From the NCBI RefSeq assembly GCF_023074055.1, contig NZ_JADPKR010000094.1:1-64000 (forward strand): DNA of 64,000 nucleotides, given 5' to 3'. How positions within the stretch are numbered: position 1 is the stretch's first letter; each line of letters opens with the position of its first letter. This document shows, in pieces, positions 32,982-42,300 of the stretch. The stretch comes from Bradyrhizobium sp. 141. Its GTDB lineage: Bacteria; Pseudomonadota; Alphaproteobacteria; Rhizobiales; Xanthobacteraceae. Both the position numbers and the translations under genes were made by a program. Under the pieces are notes generated by a model that saw only the letters and a list, made by a program, of their open reading frames with translations, was not told where the DNA came from and made no database searches.

Positions 32982-34286
32982 CTACGAGCTCTTCATCAAG
33001 GCGTTGCTTTCCTTGACCATGCGATCTAGTCCGGCTTCGACGGGCGTCTCGCCGCGCATGACGGCATGGATGATCTCGCGCTGCGTGCGCCAGATCTTCA
33101 CGGACTGTCCGCCGGGATAGCCCTGCCACGGTTTCGCGCGCTCGATCTGCTGCGACACGGTGCGGAAGTTCGGGTTCTTGTCATAGAACGGGGCCAGGAA
33201 TTCGGGACCTGAGGCACGCAAATTGGTCGGCATATAGCCCGTGGTCTCGACAACGATCTTCTGCGCTTCCGGACCGCTCACGAATTTCAGGAACTCCCAC
33301 GCGGCCTGCTGCTTCGCCGGATCTTTCGCCGTGATGATCGCCGCGTTGCCGCCGGTGGGCAGTCCACCCTTCTGCTTGTCGTCGATCGGGAAGGTGCAGG
33401 TGCGCAAGGTGAACTTGTCGCCGATCAAGTCCGTGACTTGGCGCAACCGAGCCGGTGTGTCGGCGAAAATGCCGGTTTTCCCGGCGATGAACTGCTGACG
33501 CGAGGAGTCCCAATCGATCAGCGGCATCTTGGCGTCGGCAACGAACCGTCGGCAATGGGTCAGGGCCTTCACCCCGGCGTCGTTGCCGAAACCGGCAGCG
33601 GTTTCCGACGCGTCGAGCATCTGGCCACCACCTTGCAGGATCAGGGAACGGAACAGCCAATCGTCGGGCCAGTCGTGGATGTTATAGGCGATACCGGCGA
33701 CATCGGACCCCTTGCTCTTGATGCTGACGGCGAGGGCGATCATGTCCGTCCAGTTGTGGGGCATCTTGTCGGGGTCGCCACCCGCATCCTTCACGAGCTG
33801 CGTGTTGAAATAGATGATCGGTAGCGAGGCATTGAACGCGAGGCCGTAAATCTTGCCGTCGACCGCCCCGAGCGCCAGGATCCCGTCGGAATAATTGGCC
33901 TTGCGCCAGGCGGCGTCCTCCTTCTGCAGCAGCGGGGCAACCTCGGTGATCTGCTTGCGTTTCATCAGCGTACGCACGAGCTCGGCGAGCAGGTGGTAAC
34001 CCGAATAGTAGACGTCGGGCAACTGGTTGGTGACGGCCTGCCGCAGCATGGTCTGATGACCTTCGTCATAGCTCGCCGCCGGCGCCCGGAACTGGATCTT
34101 GATGCTCGACTGCCGCTTCATGAACTCCTGAGCGATCGGCTCATGGAATTTCGCGAAGGCGGGAAAGGCATAAAGCACATCCAGCGTCACGTCTTGCGCT
34201 TGCGCCGAGCGCGTCAGGAACGGGCTGGAAAGCACGGTCGTCCCGACGGCAGCGGCGCTCTTCAGGAGGTCTCGGCGATGCAGCAT
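32982..34286 (-). CDS. ABC transporter extracellular solute-binding protein (family 1)
   Basis: A 434-aa binding protein with an RR-containing signal (MLHRRDLLKSAAAVGTTVLS, cleavage near RSAQA-QD). The SBP_bac_1 fold is shown by VLYAFPAFAKFHEPIAQEFM, QLPDVYYSGYHLLAEL, LPIIYFNTQLVKDAGGDPDK and LPTGGNAAIITAKDPAK. ATG 34286 has GGGGAGA upstream; an alternative ATG at 34319 overlaps the upstream permease stop. It is less UgpB-like than the protein at 22968-24299, so the two importers may take different substrates. Confidence 0.85.
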   Translation of the reverse strand: MLHRRDLLKSAAAVGTTVLSSPFLTRSAQAQDVTLDVLYAFPAFAKFHEPIAQEFMKRQSSIKIQFRAPAASYDEGHQTMLRQAVTNQLPDVYYSGYHLLAELVRTLMKRKQITEVAPLLQKEDAAWRKANYSDGILALGAVDGKIYGLAFNASLPIIYFNTQLVKDAGGDPDKMPHNWTDMIALAVSIKSKGSDVAGIAYNIHDWPDDWLFRSLILQGGGQMLDASETAAGFGNDAGVKALTHCRRFVADAKMPLIDWDSSRQQFIAGKTGIFADTPARLRQVTDLIGDKFTLRTCTFPIDDKQKGGLPTGGNAAIITAKDPAKQQAAWEFLKFVSGPEAQKIVVETTGYMPTNLRASGPEFLAPFYDKNPNFRTVSQQIERAKPWQGYPGGQSVKIWRTQREIIHAVMRGETPVEAGLDRMVKESNALMKSS

Positions 34287-34315
34287 GACGGTGTCTCCCC
34301 TGGCAGTGGTTGAAG

Positions 34316-35191
34316 TCATTTGATTCCGGTCATCGTGATGCCAGCAATGAAACGCCGCCGCGCGATCAGGAACGCGATGACCAGTGGCGCTGTGATGATG
34401 GTGGCGCCGGCGGCGAGCGCCCCGTAATTCGAGCCCAACTCGGAATCGGCGAAATACATCATGCCGAGCGGCGGCGTCGCGAGCTTGGTGTCGGAGACGA
34501 CGATGAGCGGCCAATACAGGTCGTTCCAGTGTGCCACGACTGAGAAGATCGAAAACGCCGCGATGGCCGGCCAGGCGCTCGGCACGACGATGCGCCACAC
34601 GATCTCGAACTCGCCGACGCCGTCCAGCCTCGCGGCCTGGATGATCTCGTCCGGATAGGACTTGAAGAACTGGCGGAACAGGAAGATCGCGAATACTGAC
34701 AGGAAGAACGGCATCATCATCGAGAGGTAGGTGTTGAGGATGCCGAGCTCGGCGAACGCGATGTAAAGCGGGAGCGAAGGCGCCTGGACCGGAATGCAGA
34801 GTCCGAGCAGGACCAGCGAAAACAGGATCGGCCGTCCCGGAAACCTCAGCTTGGCGAGCGCATAGGCGCAGGGAATGGCGACTAGCAGCTGGACGACGAG
34901 GATGCCGCCGCAGACGATGAGACCGTTGAGCAGGAAGCGCAGCAGCGGCGCGGTGCTCAAGGCAGATTCGAAGTTCTGCCAACCATAGAACTGGCGGGGC
35001 CAGAGCCGGAACGTCGCCTCGAAGATCTCGCCCGGAGGCTTGATCGCGCTGGTCAGCATGAAGACGAACGGCAGCAACATGAAGACCGCGCCGCCGATCA
35101 GCACCGCGTGGACGAGCGCAAGCGACACGAGGCGCCGCATCCGGATCGCCACTGGCGTGGGCGGGCGAGCGATCGTGGTCGATGTGCGCAT
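34316..35191 (-). CDS. ABC permease (MalG/UgpE-type)
   Basis: A 291-aa permease with six predicted helices. It contains LLRFLLNGLIVCGGILVVQL, LFSLVLLGLCIPVQAPSLPL and the EAA loop IIQAARLDGVGEFEIVWRI. Its ATG (35191) overlaps the stop of the partner permease by one base (TGATG). It forms the translocation channel with 35191-36120 and is energised by the ATPase encoded just upstream in the operon. Confidence 0.9.
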   Translation of the reverse strand: MRTSTTIARPPTPVAIRMRRLVSLALVHAVLIGGAVFMLLPFVFMLTSAIKPPGEIFEATFRLWPRQFYGWQNFESALSTAPLLRFLLNGLIVCGGILVVQLLVAIPCAYALAKLRFPGRPILFSLVLLGLCIPVQAPSLPLYIAFAELGILNTYLSMMMPFFLSVFAIFLFRQFFKSYPDEIIQAARLDGVGEFEIVWRIVVPSAWPAIAAFSIFSVVAHWNDLYWPLIVVSDTKLATPPLGMMYFADSELGSNYGALAAGATIITAPLVIAFLIARRRFIAGITMTGIK

Positions 35192-36120
35192 CAATAGTGC
35201 ACCCGTCGGTCGAGGATGAAGGTCTGCAGCACCGAAAACACCAGGGTGAACGCGAGGAAGACCAGCGTGAGTGTCGCCGCATAGCTCATGTGAAAGTACT
35301 GAAACCCCTCCAGGTAGATGGCATACAGGAGCACCTCGGATGCGCCTCCAGGACCGCCACGCGTCATCACCGCGACCGTGTCGAAGATCTTGAACGCCGT
35401 GATGAACGTCGTCACGGTCACGAACATCGTCGTCGGACCGAGCATCGGCCAGGTCACTTTCAGGAAGCGATCAATGGGATGGCTCGCGCCGTCGATGTCG
35501 ACGGCCTCATAGAGGTCGCGAGGGATCGCCGAGAGGCCGGCGAGGAACAGCACCATGTTGAACCCAACGAGCTGCCAGATGCCGATCGCCGCGAGCGTCG
35601 GAATGACGAGGCGCGGATCGCTCAGGAATGCCGTCTCGGCGAAACCCAGCCCCTTGAGAGCCTGATTGATGAGCCCCAGCGTCGGGTGCAGCAGGAACTG
35701 CCACATCGTGGCCATTGCGATGAGCGTCGAGGTGACGGGGAGAAAATAGATGACCTCATAGAGGCTGCGCGTGCGCTTGCGCTGGTGGATCAGGATTGCG
35801 ACGAGCAGCGAGATCAGGACGCCGCCGGGCACGACAATCGCCACGTAGAGCAGCGTGTTGGTCACCGATCGGCGAACTACGGAATCCTGCAGCGCCGCGC
35901 TGAAGTTTTTGAGGCCGACGAACGAGAAATCGAGCGCGCCCAGCTCGTAGTTGGTGAAGCTGAGAAATGCGAGAGCAGCCAGCGGCGCCAAGTTCGTCAG
36001 GACCAACAGGATGAAGGCCGGTGCTGCAAAGCCCAGGCCCGCGAACCGTTCGATCCATCGCTGGCGGCTGGCTGGCGGCGCCGCGTCGAGCGGAGTGATT
36101 TGAGCCGTGGCCGTGGTCAT
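35191..36120 (-). CDS. ABC permease (MalF/UgpA-type)
   Basis: A 309-aa inner-membrane protein starting at ATG 36120, which overlaps the ATPase stop codon by four bases. A first helix (GLGFAAPAFILLVLTNLAPL) is followed by the conserved permease core (VIYFLPVTSTLIAMATMWQF) and the EAA loop LYEAVDIDGASHPIDRF. The open frame extends upstream into the ATPase gene, but that part is an artefact. Genes in this operon are tightly coupled. Confidence 0.9.
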   Translation of the reverse strand: MTTATAQITPLDAAPPASRQRWIERFAGLGFAAPAFILLVLTNLAPLAALAFLSFTNYELGALDFSFVGLKNFSAALQDSVVRRSVTNTLLYVAIVVPGGVLISLLVAILIHQRKRTRSLYEVIYFLPVTSTLIAMATMWQFLLHPTLGLINQALKGLGFAETAFLSDPRLVIPTLAAIGIWQLVGFNMVLFLAGLSAIPRDLYEAVDIDGASHPIDRFLKVTWPMLGPTTMFVTVTTFITAFKIFDTVAVMTRGGPGGASEVLLYAIYLEGFQYFHMSYAATLTLVFLAFTLVFSVLQTFILDRRVHY

Positions 36121-37283
36121 CGGACCTCGCTCGCGCGGCGTACGTCGCGGCTGGCCGCATTGCGGCTTTCCACCTCGATGCGGCGGCCATTGTTGTCGAA
36201 CACGTGACAATCCCGTGGCTCGAAGGCGAGCGTGACCTCGCCCTCGGGAATGGGCATGCCATTGTCGATCCGACAGAGTACCGCCACCTCCGGAGAGGCC
36301 ACGAGGTCGAAGTGAAGGATGCTTTCGGAGCCGAGATTTTCGCGGCGCCGGAACCTGCACGTGACGGCGCACGGGCCGCCTCCGATCCGCATCGCTTCCG
36401 GACGCACCCCGACCGTCAGTTCCGGAGCCGGCACGTTGCGAACATCGATCGGCAGCGTCCGGCCGAGCAGCTCGACCTGGCCGCCGGGGCCCACACGGGC
36501 CGGAAATAGATTGATCGCCGGACTGCCGATGAACTGCGCGACCGCGGTCGTGGCGGGCCGGTCATAGACGTCGGCGGGTGTGCCGAGTTGGAGTATGTCG
36601 CCGTGATCCATCACGGCAAGGCGATCAGACATCGTCATCGCCTCTATCTGATCGTGTGTCACGTAGATCATCGTGACGCCGAGACGCGCGTGCAGCTCGG
36701 TCAGCTCGCCGCGCATGTGCACACGCAGCTTGGCGTCGAGATTCGACAACGGCTCATCCATCAGGAAAGCTTGCGGATGACGCACCATGGCGCGGCCGAG
36801 CGCGACGCGCTGCCGCTGCCCGCCCGAAAGCTGTCCAGGACGGCGGTGAAAGAACGTCTCGATGCGAAGCTGCTCCGCGACGGCCCGGACCTCACGCGCG
36901 ATCTCGTCCATGACGCGCCTGCGGCGGGGCGACAGATGACGCATCAAGGGCAGGCGCTCGAACAGGTTGAGGCGTGTCATGGTGAGCGGCAGCGCCATAT
37001 TGTCGAACACCGACATGTGGGGATAGAGCGCGTAATTCTGGAACACCATGGCGATTCTGCGTTCGTGAGGCCGCAAATGGTCGACCGAGGTCCCGCCGAT
37101 CGACACCGAGCCGCGATCCTGCGATTCGAGGCCGGCGATGATGCGCAGGAGTGTCGACTTGCCACATCCGGAGGGGCCAACCAGCGTCAGAAACTCGCCG
37201 TCCGCAATATCGAGATCGATGTCGTTGAGGACGGCCGTGTCGCCGAAAGTCTTCCGGATACCGCGCAATGTGAGGCCGGCCAT
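36117..37283 (-). CDS. UgpC/MsmK-type ABC ATPase
   Basis: A 388-aa ATPase with Walker A GPSGCGKST (36-44), a Q-loop (MVFQNYALYPHMSVFDNM), signature LSGGQRQRVALGRAM, Walker B FLMDEPLSNLDAKLR, a switch His (VTHDQIEAM) and a C-terminal TOBE regulatory domain (VGVRPEAMRIGG). The helical domain carries an extra basic stretch of about 15 residues (FERLPLMRHLSPRRRRV) not usual in UgpC. It starts six bases after the metallophosphoesterase stop. It is the only ATPase available for the two 'ugp-type' permease pairs in the window, so it may serve both importers. Confidence 0.92.
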   Translation of the reverse strand: MAGLTLRGIRKTFGDTAVLNDIDLDIADGEFLTLVGPSGCGKSTLLRIIAGLESQDRGSVSIGGTSVDHLRPHERRIAMVFQNYALYPHMSVFDNMALPLTMTRLNLFERLPLMRHLSPRRRRVMDEIAREVRAVAEQLRIETFFHRRPGQLSGGQRQRVALGRAMVRHPQAFLMDEPLSNLDAKLRVHMRGELTELHARLGVTMIYVTHDQIEAMTMSDRLAVMDHGDILQLGTPADVYDRPATTAVAQFIGSPAINLFPARVGPGGQVELLGRTLPIDVRNVPAPELTVGVRPEAMRIGGGPCAVTCRFRRRENLGSESILHFDLVASPEVAVLCRIDNGMPIPEGEVTLAFEPRDCHVFDNNGRRIEVESRNAASRDVRRASEVR

Positions 37284-37289
37284 CGCAGA

Positions 37290-38114
37290 TCACGCCTCAG
37301 CTTCACGCGGCGGATAGACCTCGTGCACCACGTCGTCGATCCAGTAATCGGTAAGGCCTGGCACCGGACGAATGCTTACGTCGATATTTTCGCCGTCGAT
37401 GTCGTAGATCACTGCTCCAAGCCGCGCGGTGCCGCCCATCGGTGGCGCCAATTTCTCACCGACCAGAAAGCCGGCCGCCGGCCCCCAAACGTAGTGCGTG
37501 CCGTTCAACCGAATTTCGTGCCAGCGATGCAGATGTCCGCTTGCCACGATCTCGACCCGATAGCGATGCAGCAAATTGAGAAGGGCCCGGCGCGGCTCCG
37601 GCTTGACCGACCAGTAACCAGTGTCGGCCTCGGTCGGTGACTCTATAAAGAGTGGCCGGTGCGTGAACCAGGCAATGCGACGTCCCGCAGCATCGGCCAT
37701 CGCGGCCTCGAGCCATTGGGTCTGCCGCGCCTCCTCGGGTCCGCCGCCGAAGATCATCGAATTGAGCCCGATCAGGCGCCAGCCGTCCACATCGCGTAGC
37801 CAGCGGTCGTCACCGAAGTGGCGGCGAAAACGATCGAGCCGCTCCTCATTCACCGGCTGGTGCGGATTGCCGACCTCGCCGACATCATGATTTCCGGGAA
37901 CCGCCACGACCGGGACGCCGAGCGAGGCCAGTTGGGCCGCGCAATATGCCGCGTCGGTCTCTTGATCGGCCGCATCGACCGTCACGTCGCCAGTATGTAT
38001 GACGAGATCTGGCTTGTGTTGCGCGATCCAGCATGCAAGGGGCGCCCAGTTTGCCTCGAAGTGCTGCTTGCTTGGGCTGAGATGCGTATCGGAAATCTGA
38101 ACAACTCGGACCAT
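37290..38114 (-). CDS. Metallophosphoesterase (CpdA/GpdQ-like phosphodiesterase)
   Basis: A 274-aa calcineurin-like enzyme. Ligand residues are Asp9-His11 (QISDTHL), Asp43 (HTGDVT), Asn75-His76 (GNHD), His152 (THRP) and His194/His196 (GHLH), all present and correctly spaced. The family includes cyclic-nucleotide and glycerophospho-diesterases; without a signal peptide it acts in the cytoplasm. It is the first gene of the leftward operon, 180 bases from the third operator copy. Together with the fusion protein at the other end of the operon and the GDPD at 26268, it gives three distinct phosphodiesterases in one predicted regulon. Confidence 0.85.
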   Translation of the reverse strand: MVRVVQISDTHLSPSKQHFEANWAPLACWIAQHKPDLVIHTGDVTVDAADQETDAAYCAAQLASLGVPVVAVPGNHDVGEVGNPHQPVNEERLDRFRRHFGDDRWLRDVDGWRLIGLNSMIFGGGPEEARQTQWLEAAMADAAGRRIAWFTHRPLFIESPTEADTGYWSVKPEPRRALLNLLHRYRVEIVASGHLHRWHEIRLNGTHYVWGPAAGFLVGEKLAPPMGGTARLGAVIYDIDGENIDVSIRPVPGLTDYWIDDVVHEVYPPREAEA

Positions 38115-38293
38115 GACGCCTCTGCTATGGGTCGCGTGTCACGCCTTGCGTCGACCGCGCAGCGGTCTCTCGCTCGAATCGAACGCGCTGCTCCTCGCCG
38201 CGCGGACTTGGCGGTGATTGCAATCGTGGGATCTGAGGTTTTGGCTCTCCTCCCCTGATGACATCGCTAAGCGGATTGAATATTTTCGAATAT

Positions 38294-38321
38294 ACATATG
38301 AACAACAACGGTGACAAATGT
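38294..38321 (+). promoter_or_regulatory. Predicted SorC-type operator, copy 3
   Basis: ACATATGA (38294-38301), 12 bases, ACAAATGT (38314-38321): same sequence and spacing as the copies at 22901 and 29684. It lies 180 bases upstream of the first gene of the leftward operon. It is AT-rich, in contrast to its surroundings, as expected for a promoter-operator. Confidence 0.6.
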
Positions 38322-38540
38322 AATTTCAAGTCCGAAGTCTGGACGGCGGTTTCGATCACTGCACTGGGGTTCGGCCGTGGTAAGACTACCCCACAGCGGC
38401 TGCGAACGAGCAGCTCGATGAGAAAAAGCCTACCCCGGGCACTCCGATGCCGTTCCTTTTCGCCGCACGCGAGGGAGAACTCATCTAACATTGGCACCAG
38501 GCGCGGACCGCGTCCGGCCTTGAGTGTGGATCGGCGTGGC

Positions 38541-38655
38541 TATTGACCCCCGACCGGCGCTCAAGGTTGACCACCGCATACTCAGCAAGCGCCCAAATCC
38601 ATTTGGCATTAAGGCAGGTGCTGGGGTCCTTGTTGGAAGCCGAAAGGGGTCAATA
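38541..38655. mobile_element. IS21-like scar (inverted GGGGTCAATA ends)
   Basis: TATTGACCCC near 38541-38550 and GGGGTCAATA near 38646-38655 are inverted copies about 100 bases apart, similar to the repeats at the left edge of the window. No transposase reading frame remains between them. This may be a deletion remnant of an IS21-type element. Confidence 0.3.
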
Positions 38656-38803
38656 TTCCGAGCCGCAGTACACCGTAGCTTGCGAGCGTAGGTTTGAAGG
38701 AGAGATCAAACGATCGAAGCGTGGCAAAGCTCATCCCGATCGAGGTTGAATGCAGAAAGGAGGTGCGGCCAATTAGTTAGATCGCCACCTGAACCGGATG
38801 TCG

Positions 38804-38890
38804 GTATCGGTGGTTGCGCCTCCCCGCAACCAAATTCGGATCGACCGGATCCGATACGAAAATGGCCCGCATGATGCGGGCCATTTTTGT
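38804..38890 (+). ncRNA. Candidate small RNA with CCTCCC loop and terminator
   Basis: Three nested elements fit a trans-acting RNA. An outer helix pairs GTATCGG (38804-38810) with CCGATAC (38851-38857). An inner seven-base-pair hairpin GGTTGCG/CGCAACC (38812-38818, 38825-38831) displays the loop CCTCCC. The intrinsic terminator at 38861-38890 follows. Loops rich in CCUCC that can pair with Shine-Dalgarno sequences are typical of alphaproteobacterial small RNAs. The 5' end is not determined, and I cannot name the family with confidence. Confidence 0.5.
38861..38890 (+). terminator. Intrinsic terminator of the candidate small RNA
   Basis: AATGGCCCGC (38861-38870) pairs with GCGGGCCATT (38876-38885), the loop is ATGAT, and a T-run follows (TTTTTGTTT). 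It reads best on the plus strand. Confidence 0.7.
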
Positions 38891-39342
38891 TTGTGATGCA
38901 GTCGCGGCCTTTGTGGACGATGCCGTCGCGCTCGTGCAACGCAAGGCGCGCCTGAGTTACCGACCGGATTGGCTTGGCGAGAGGTGATCTCATCGCAAAC
39001 CAATTGAATGCATCGCCTCGCCATTCGCTTGATCAGCGTCACGCTGCCGCCTCTTGCATTATGTCACCGGCGGCGCGCGTTCACCGATTGAAGTATCACT
39101 GGGAGGCGCTGTTCGCCCGCCCGCGGACTCCAGCATCTCGAGGGCCGGATGGATGGTCCGCCGGTCTCACGGTCCCACCCGGGCCACCAAGTTGCACCTT
39201 CAGGGCGCGACAACCTGCCGCATCCAGATTGTATTTCAATGACTTAGCGGCTGCTCGCCCCTCCGAAAAATGTCAAATTGTTGTACGCGCGCCACGGCTT
39301 TTCATTTCGCCCTCCGGTAACATTTGCTTGTTTTGGAATTGT

Positions 39343-39372
39343 GGAATTGGAATTGGAATTGGAATTGGAATT
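39343..39372 (+). repeat. Hexamer tandem repeat (GGAATT)5 before a start codon
   Basis: Five perfect GGAATT units end ten bases before the GTG start of the barrel-protein gene; a further single copy lies at 39335-39340. A tract of this kind between promoter and ribosome-binding site can change length by slippage. Confidence 0.8.
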
Positions 39373-39382
39373 GGGGGTTGGG

Positions 39383-42300
39383 GTGAAAAGGCTGACATCA
39401 CTGACGAGCGCTTCGTTGGCCGGCGCTTCGGTCATGATTTCTGTGGGAGCTTTAGCCGCCGACCTGACTGTGAAGGCGCCGCCGAGGCCGGCCTGGACCG
39501 ATAGCTGGGCAGGGCCCTATATCGGCGCTTATTTCGGCGCCGGTGCCGGACGTGTGAAGGAATCATCGACCGGCTCTTTCAGCAGCAGCTCTGTTTCGAC
39601 GACCGCTGGCGTGGTCACGTCGAACTCGAGCCTGCTTGGGACGACTGCAAGCAATCTTTCGGGCGACGTGACCGGTTCGATGGTCGACCTGTTTGCGGGA
39701 TATAATTGGCAGGCCGGGCATATCGTCGCGGGCGGGCAGGTTGAAGGCACGATCTTTTCCGATGTCGCCTTGAAGCCGTTCGGTAACCAGACGTTCAACA
39801 GTGTCAGCACCAACGTGCTGCTTGGCGTGGTGACGGGGACCGCCGCCGGCTCGGCGACTGTGCAGAGCAACCAGCAGCTGCGCTCGCGGGTTGGTCTGAT
39901 CGGCCGGCTCGGTTTTCTCGCGCGTCCGGATCTGCTGCTTTATGGACTCGGCGGCCTCGAGCTTGGTCACTTTACCTTTGCCGACAGCGCCGATCCGTTC
40001 GGCGGCGACAATAGCAAATGGGTGGCGGGCTACACGGTCGGCGCCGGCGGCGAATTGAAGCTGACCGGCAATTGGTCGCTTCGCGGCGAATACCGGTACT
40101 TGAATTTCGGCTTCAATCGGAGCGCAGCCGCCGGCGGAACGACCAGCTCGGCGACGGGCGCAACCACTTTTGTGTCGACCAGCAGCGAATCCTCTTCGAC
40201 ACATACAAATGCCGATTTCCACCTTGCCAAGATCGGTCTGGTCTACCAATTCGGCGACGCCGGACCGCTCTCCGCAATGGCGGCGATACCTCCGGTAGGA
40301 CGCGGGACTCCATCCGCAACCGCCTGGGGCGACAGCTGGGCTGGTCCTTATGTCGGTGCTTACTTCGGCGCCGGCGCCGGGCGCGCAAGGCAGACCTCCA
40401 CGAGATCCGACAACGAAGGCAGCGTCAGCATCCCCGGCGGGACGTCGGCAAGTACGCAGTCGGGATTCGGCAATCTCGCCGGCGATATGACGGGGTCGAT
40501 GGTCGATCTCTTCGCGGGCTACAACTGGCGAAGCGGCAATGTCGTGGTTGGCGGGCAGATCGAAGGCACCCTGTTCAGCGACGTCACCACGAAGACGGTC
40601 GGCAACGAGGCATTCAGCTCGGCTTCGAGCAACAACGGCGTCGTTACCTCGACCAATTCAGGGACGAACAGCATCGAAGACCGGCAGCAGTTGCGGTCGA
40701 ACGTCGGCGTGGTCGGCCGGGCCGGTTATCTGGTGACACCGAATGTGCTGCTTTATGGCCTCGGCGGCCTCGCGCTGGGACATCTGACCTATCCCGACAG
40801 TTATCCAGATTCCGAAGTGCGCGTTGGCGGCAAGAACGGCAAGTGGGTGGCCGGTTATGTCGCGGGCGCCGGCGGCGAGGTCAAGCTGACGGACAACTGG
40901 TCGCTGCGCGGCGAATACCGCTATATGCATTTCGGATACGACCGCAACGAGCCGTCAGGCAACTCGCAGACGTCCGTATCGGGTGGTGGTACCACCACGT
41001 CCACCAACAGCACCGTCAACGGGCGGCATATCGACGCCGATTTCCACGTCGGCAAGGTCGGTCTGGTTTATCAATTCGGCGCGTCAGGTCCGCGGTCGGC
41101 GATGGCGGCACTGCCGGGCGCGGCCTGGAACGACGGCTGGGCGGGACCTTATATCGGTGCCTATTTCGGCGCCGGCGCCGGACGTGCCGCGGAAAGCATC
41201 GCGGGCAACAGCAGCAGCACGAGCACTTTCACCTTCGTCGGGACCACGACGTCCACCGGTACCCAATCGACGGCCGGCCGTCCCGTCGGCGACGTGACCG
41301 GCTCGATGGTCGACCTTTTCGCGGGCTACAATTGGCGCGCCGGCAATGTCGTGGCCGGAGGCCAGATCGAAGGCTCGGTCTTTTCCGACGTTACGTTCAA
41401 GACCATCGGCCCTCAGACATTCTCCTCCGTTGATACCTCGAATGGAGCTGTCACCTCGACGACTTCAGGTACGCAAACCGCCGCCAACCGAACCCAACAG
41501 CAGCTGCGTTCGAACGTCGGCCTGATCGGCCGGGCCGGTTATCTGGTGACGCCGGACGTGCTGCTCTACGGCCTCGGCGGACTGGCACTGGGACATTTCA
41601 CCTACCCTGACGGGGACTTCAGCCGCGGCGATGCCAACGGCAAGTGGGTGGCCGGCTACACGTTAGGCGCTGGCGGCGAGGTGAAGCTCACAGGCAACTG
41701 GTCGCTGCGCGGCGAATATCGCTACACGCATTACGGCTTCAGCCGCAACGAAACCAGCAGCTTCGCATCGAGCACGCAATCGACGGGATCCTCCAGCACC
41801 TCTTCGTCCACCGACAGCACCACCCGTCAGATCAATGCTGACTTCCACACCGGAAGGATCGGTATGGTCTACCGGTTCGGTGAAGGAGGACCCCGCTCGG
41901 CCATGGCGGCGCTGCCCGGCGCACCCAGCGACCACTGGGCAGGACCTTATCTCGGCGCCTATTTCGCCGCCGGCGCAGGTCGCGCCCGACAAATCCTCGC
42001 CTCCACTGCAGACTCTGCCCAGCAGAATTTCACCGGCGCCGTGATGACGACGGATTTCGTCAGCAACACGACGAACCGCGGCAGTGCCGTCGGCGACACG
42101 ACGGGCTCGATGGTCGATCTGTTCGCAGGCTACAATTGGCGGGCCGGCAATATCGTGGCCGGCGGTCAGATCGAAGGCACGCTGTTCTCGGATGTTGCCT
42201 TCAAGACGACCGGCGAGCAAACGAGCAACACCCGTCAAGTTCTCAACGGCGTCGTGGCCACAGGTGCCAATACGACGACGATGCAGGCCAGCGAGCAACT

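Larger units (their letters stand above)
38115..39382. other. Long intergenic region before the barrel protein gene
   Basis: These 1.27 kb hold no convincing gene. They contain the third operator (38294-38321), an IS21-like scar (about 38541-38655), a candidate small RNA with terminator (38804-38890) and the GGAATT repeat in the leader of the barrel gene. Open frames at 38298-38546 and 38974-39504 lack ribosome-binding sites or family resemblance. Confidence 0.5.

Noticed and set aside
32982..35282. 766-codon frame on the minus strand
   Set aside because: Only the last 434 codons are the binding protein; the rest is a shadow of the permease gene read in another frame.
38298..38546. 82-codon frame after the third operator
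   Set aside because: It starts inside the operator region, lacks a ribosome-binding site and has a low-complexity basic sequence.
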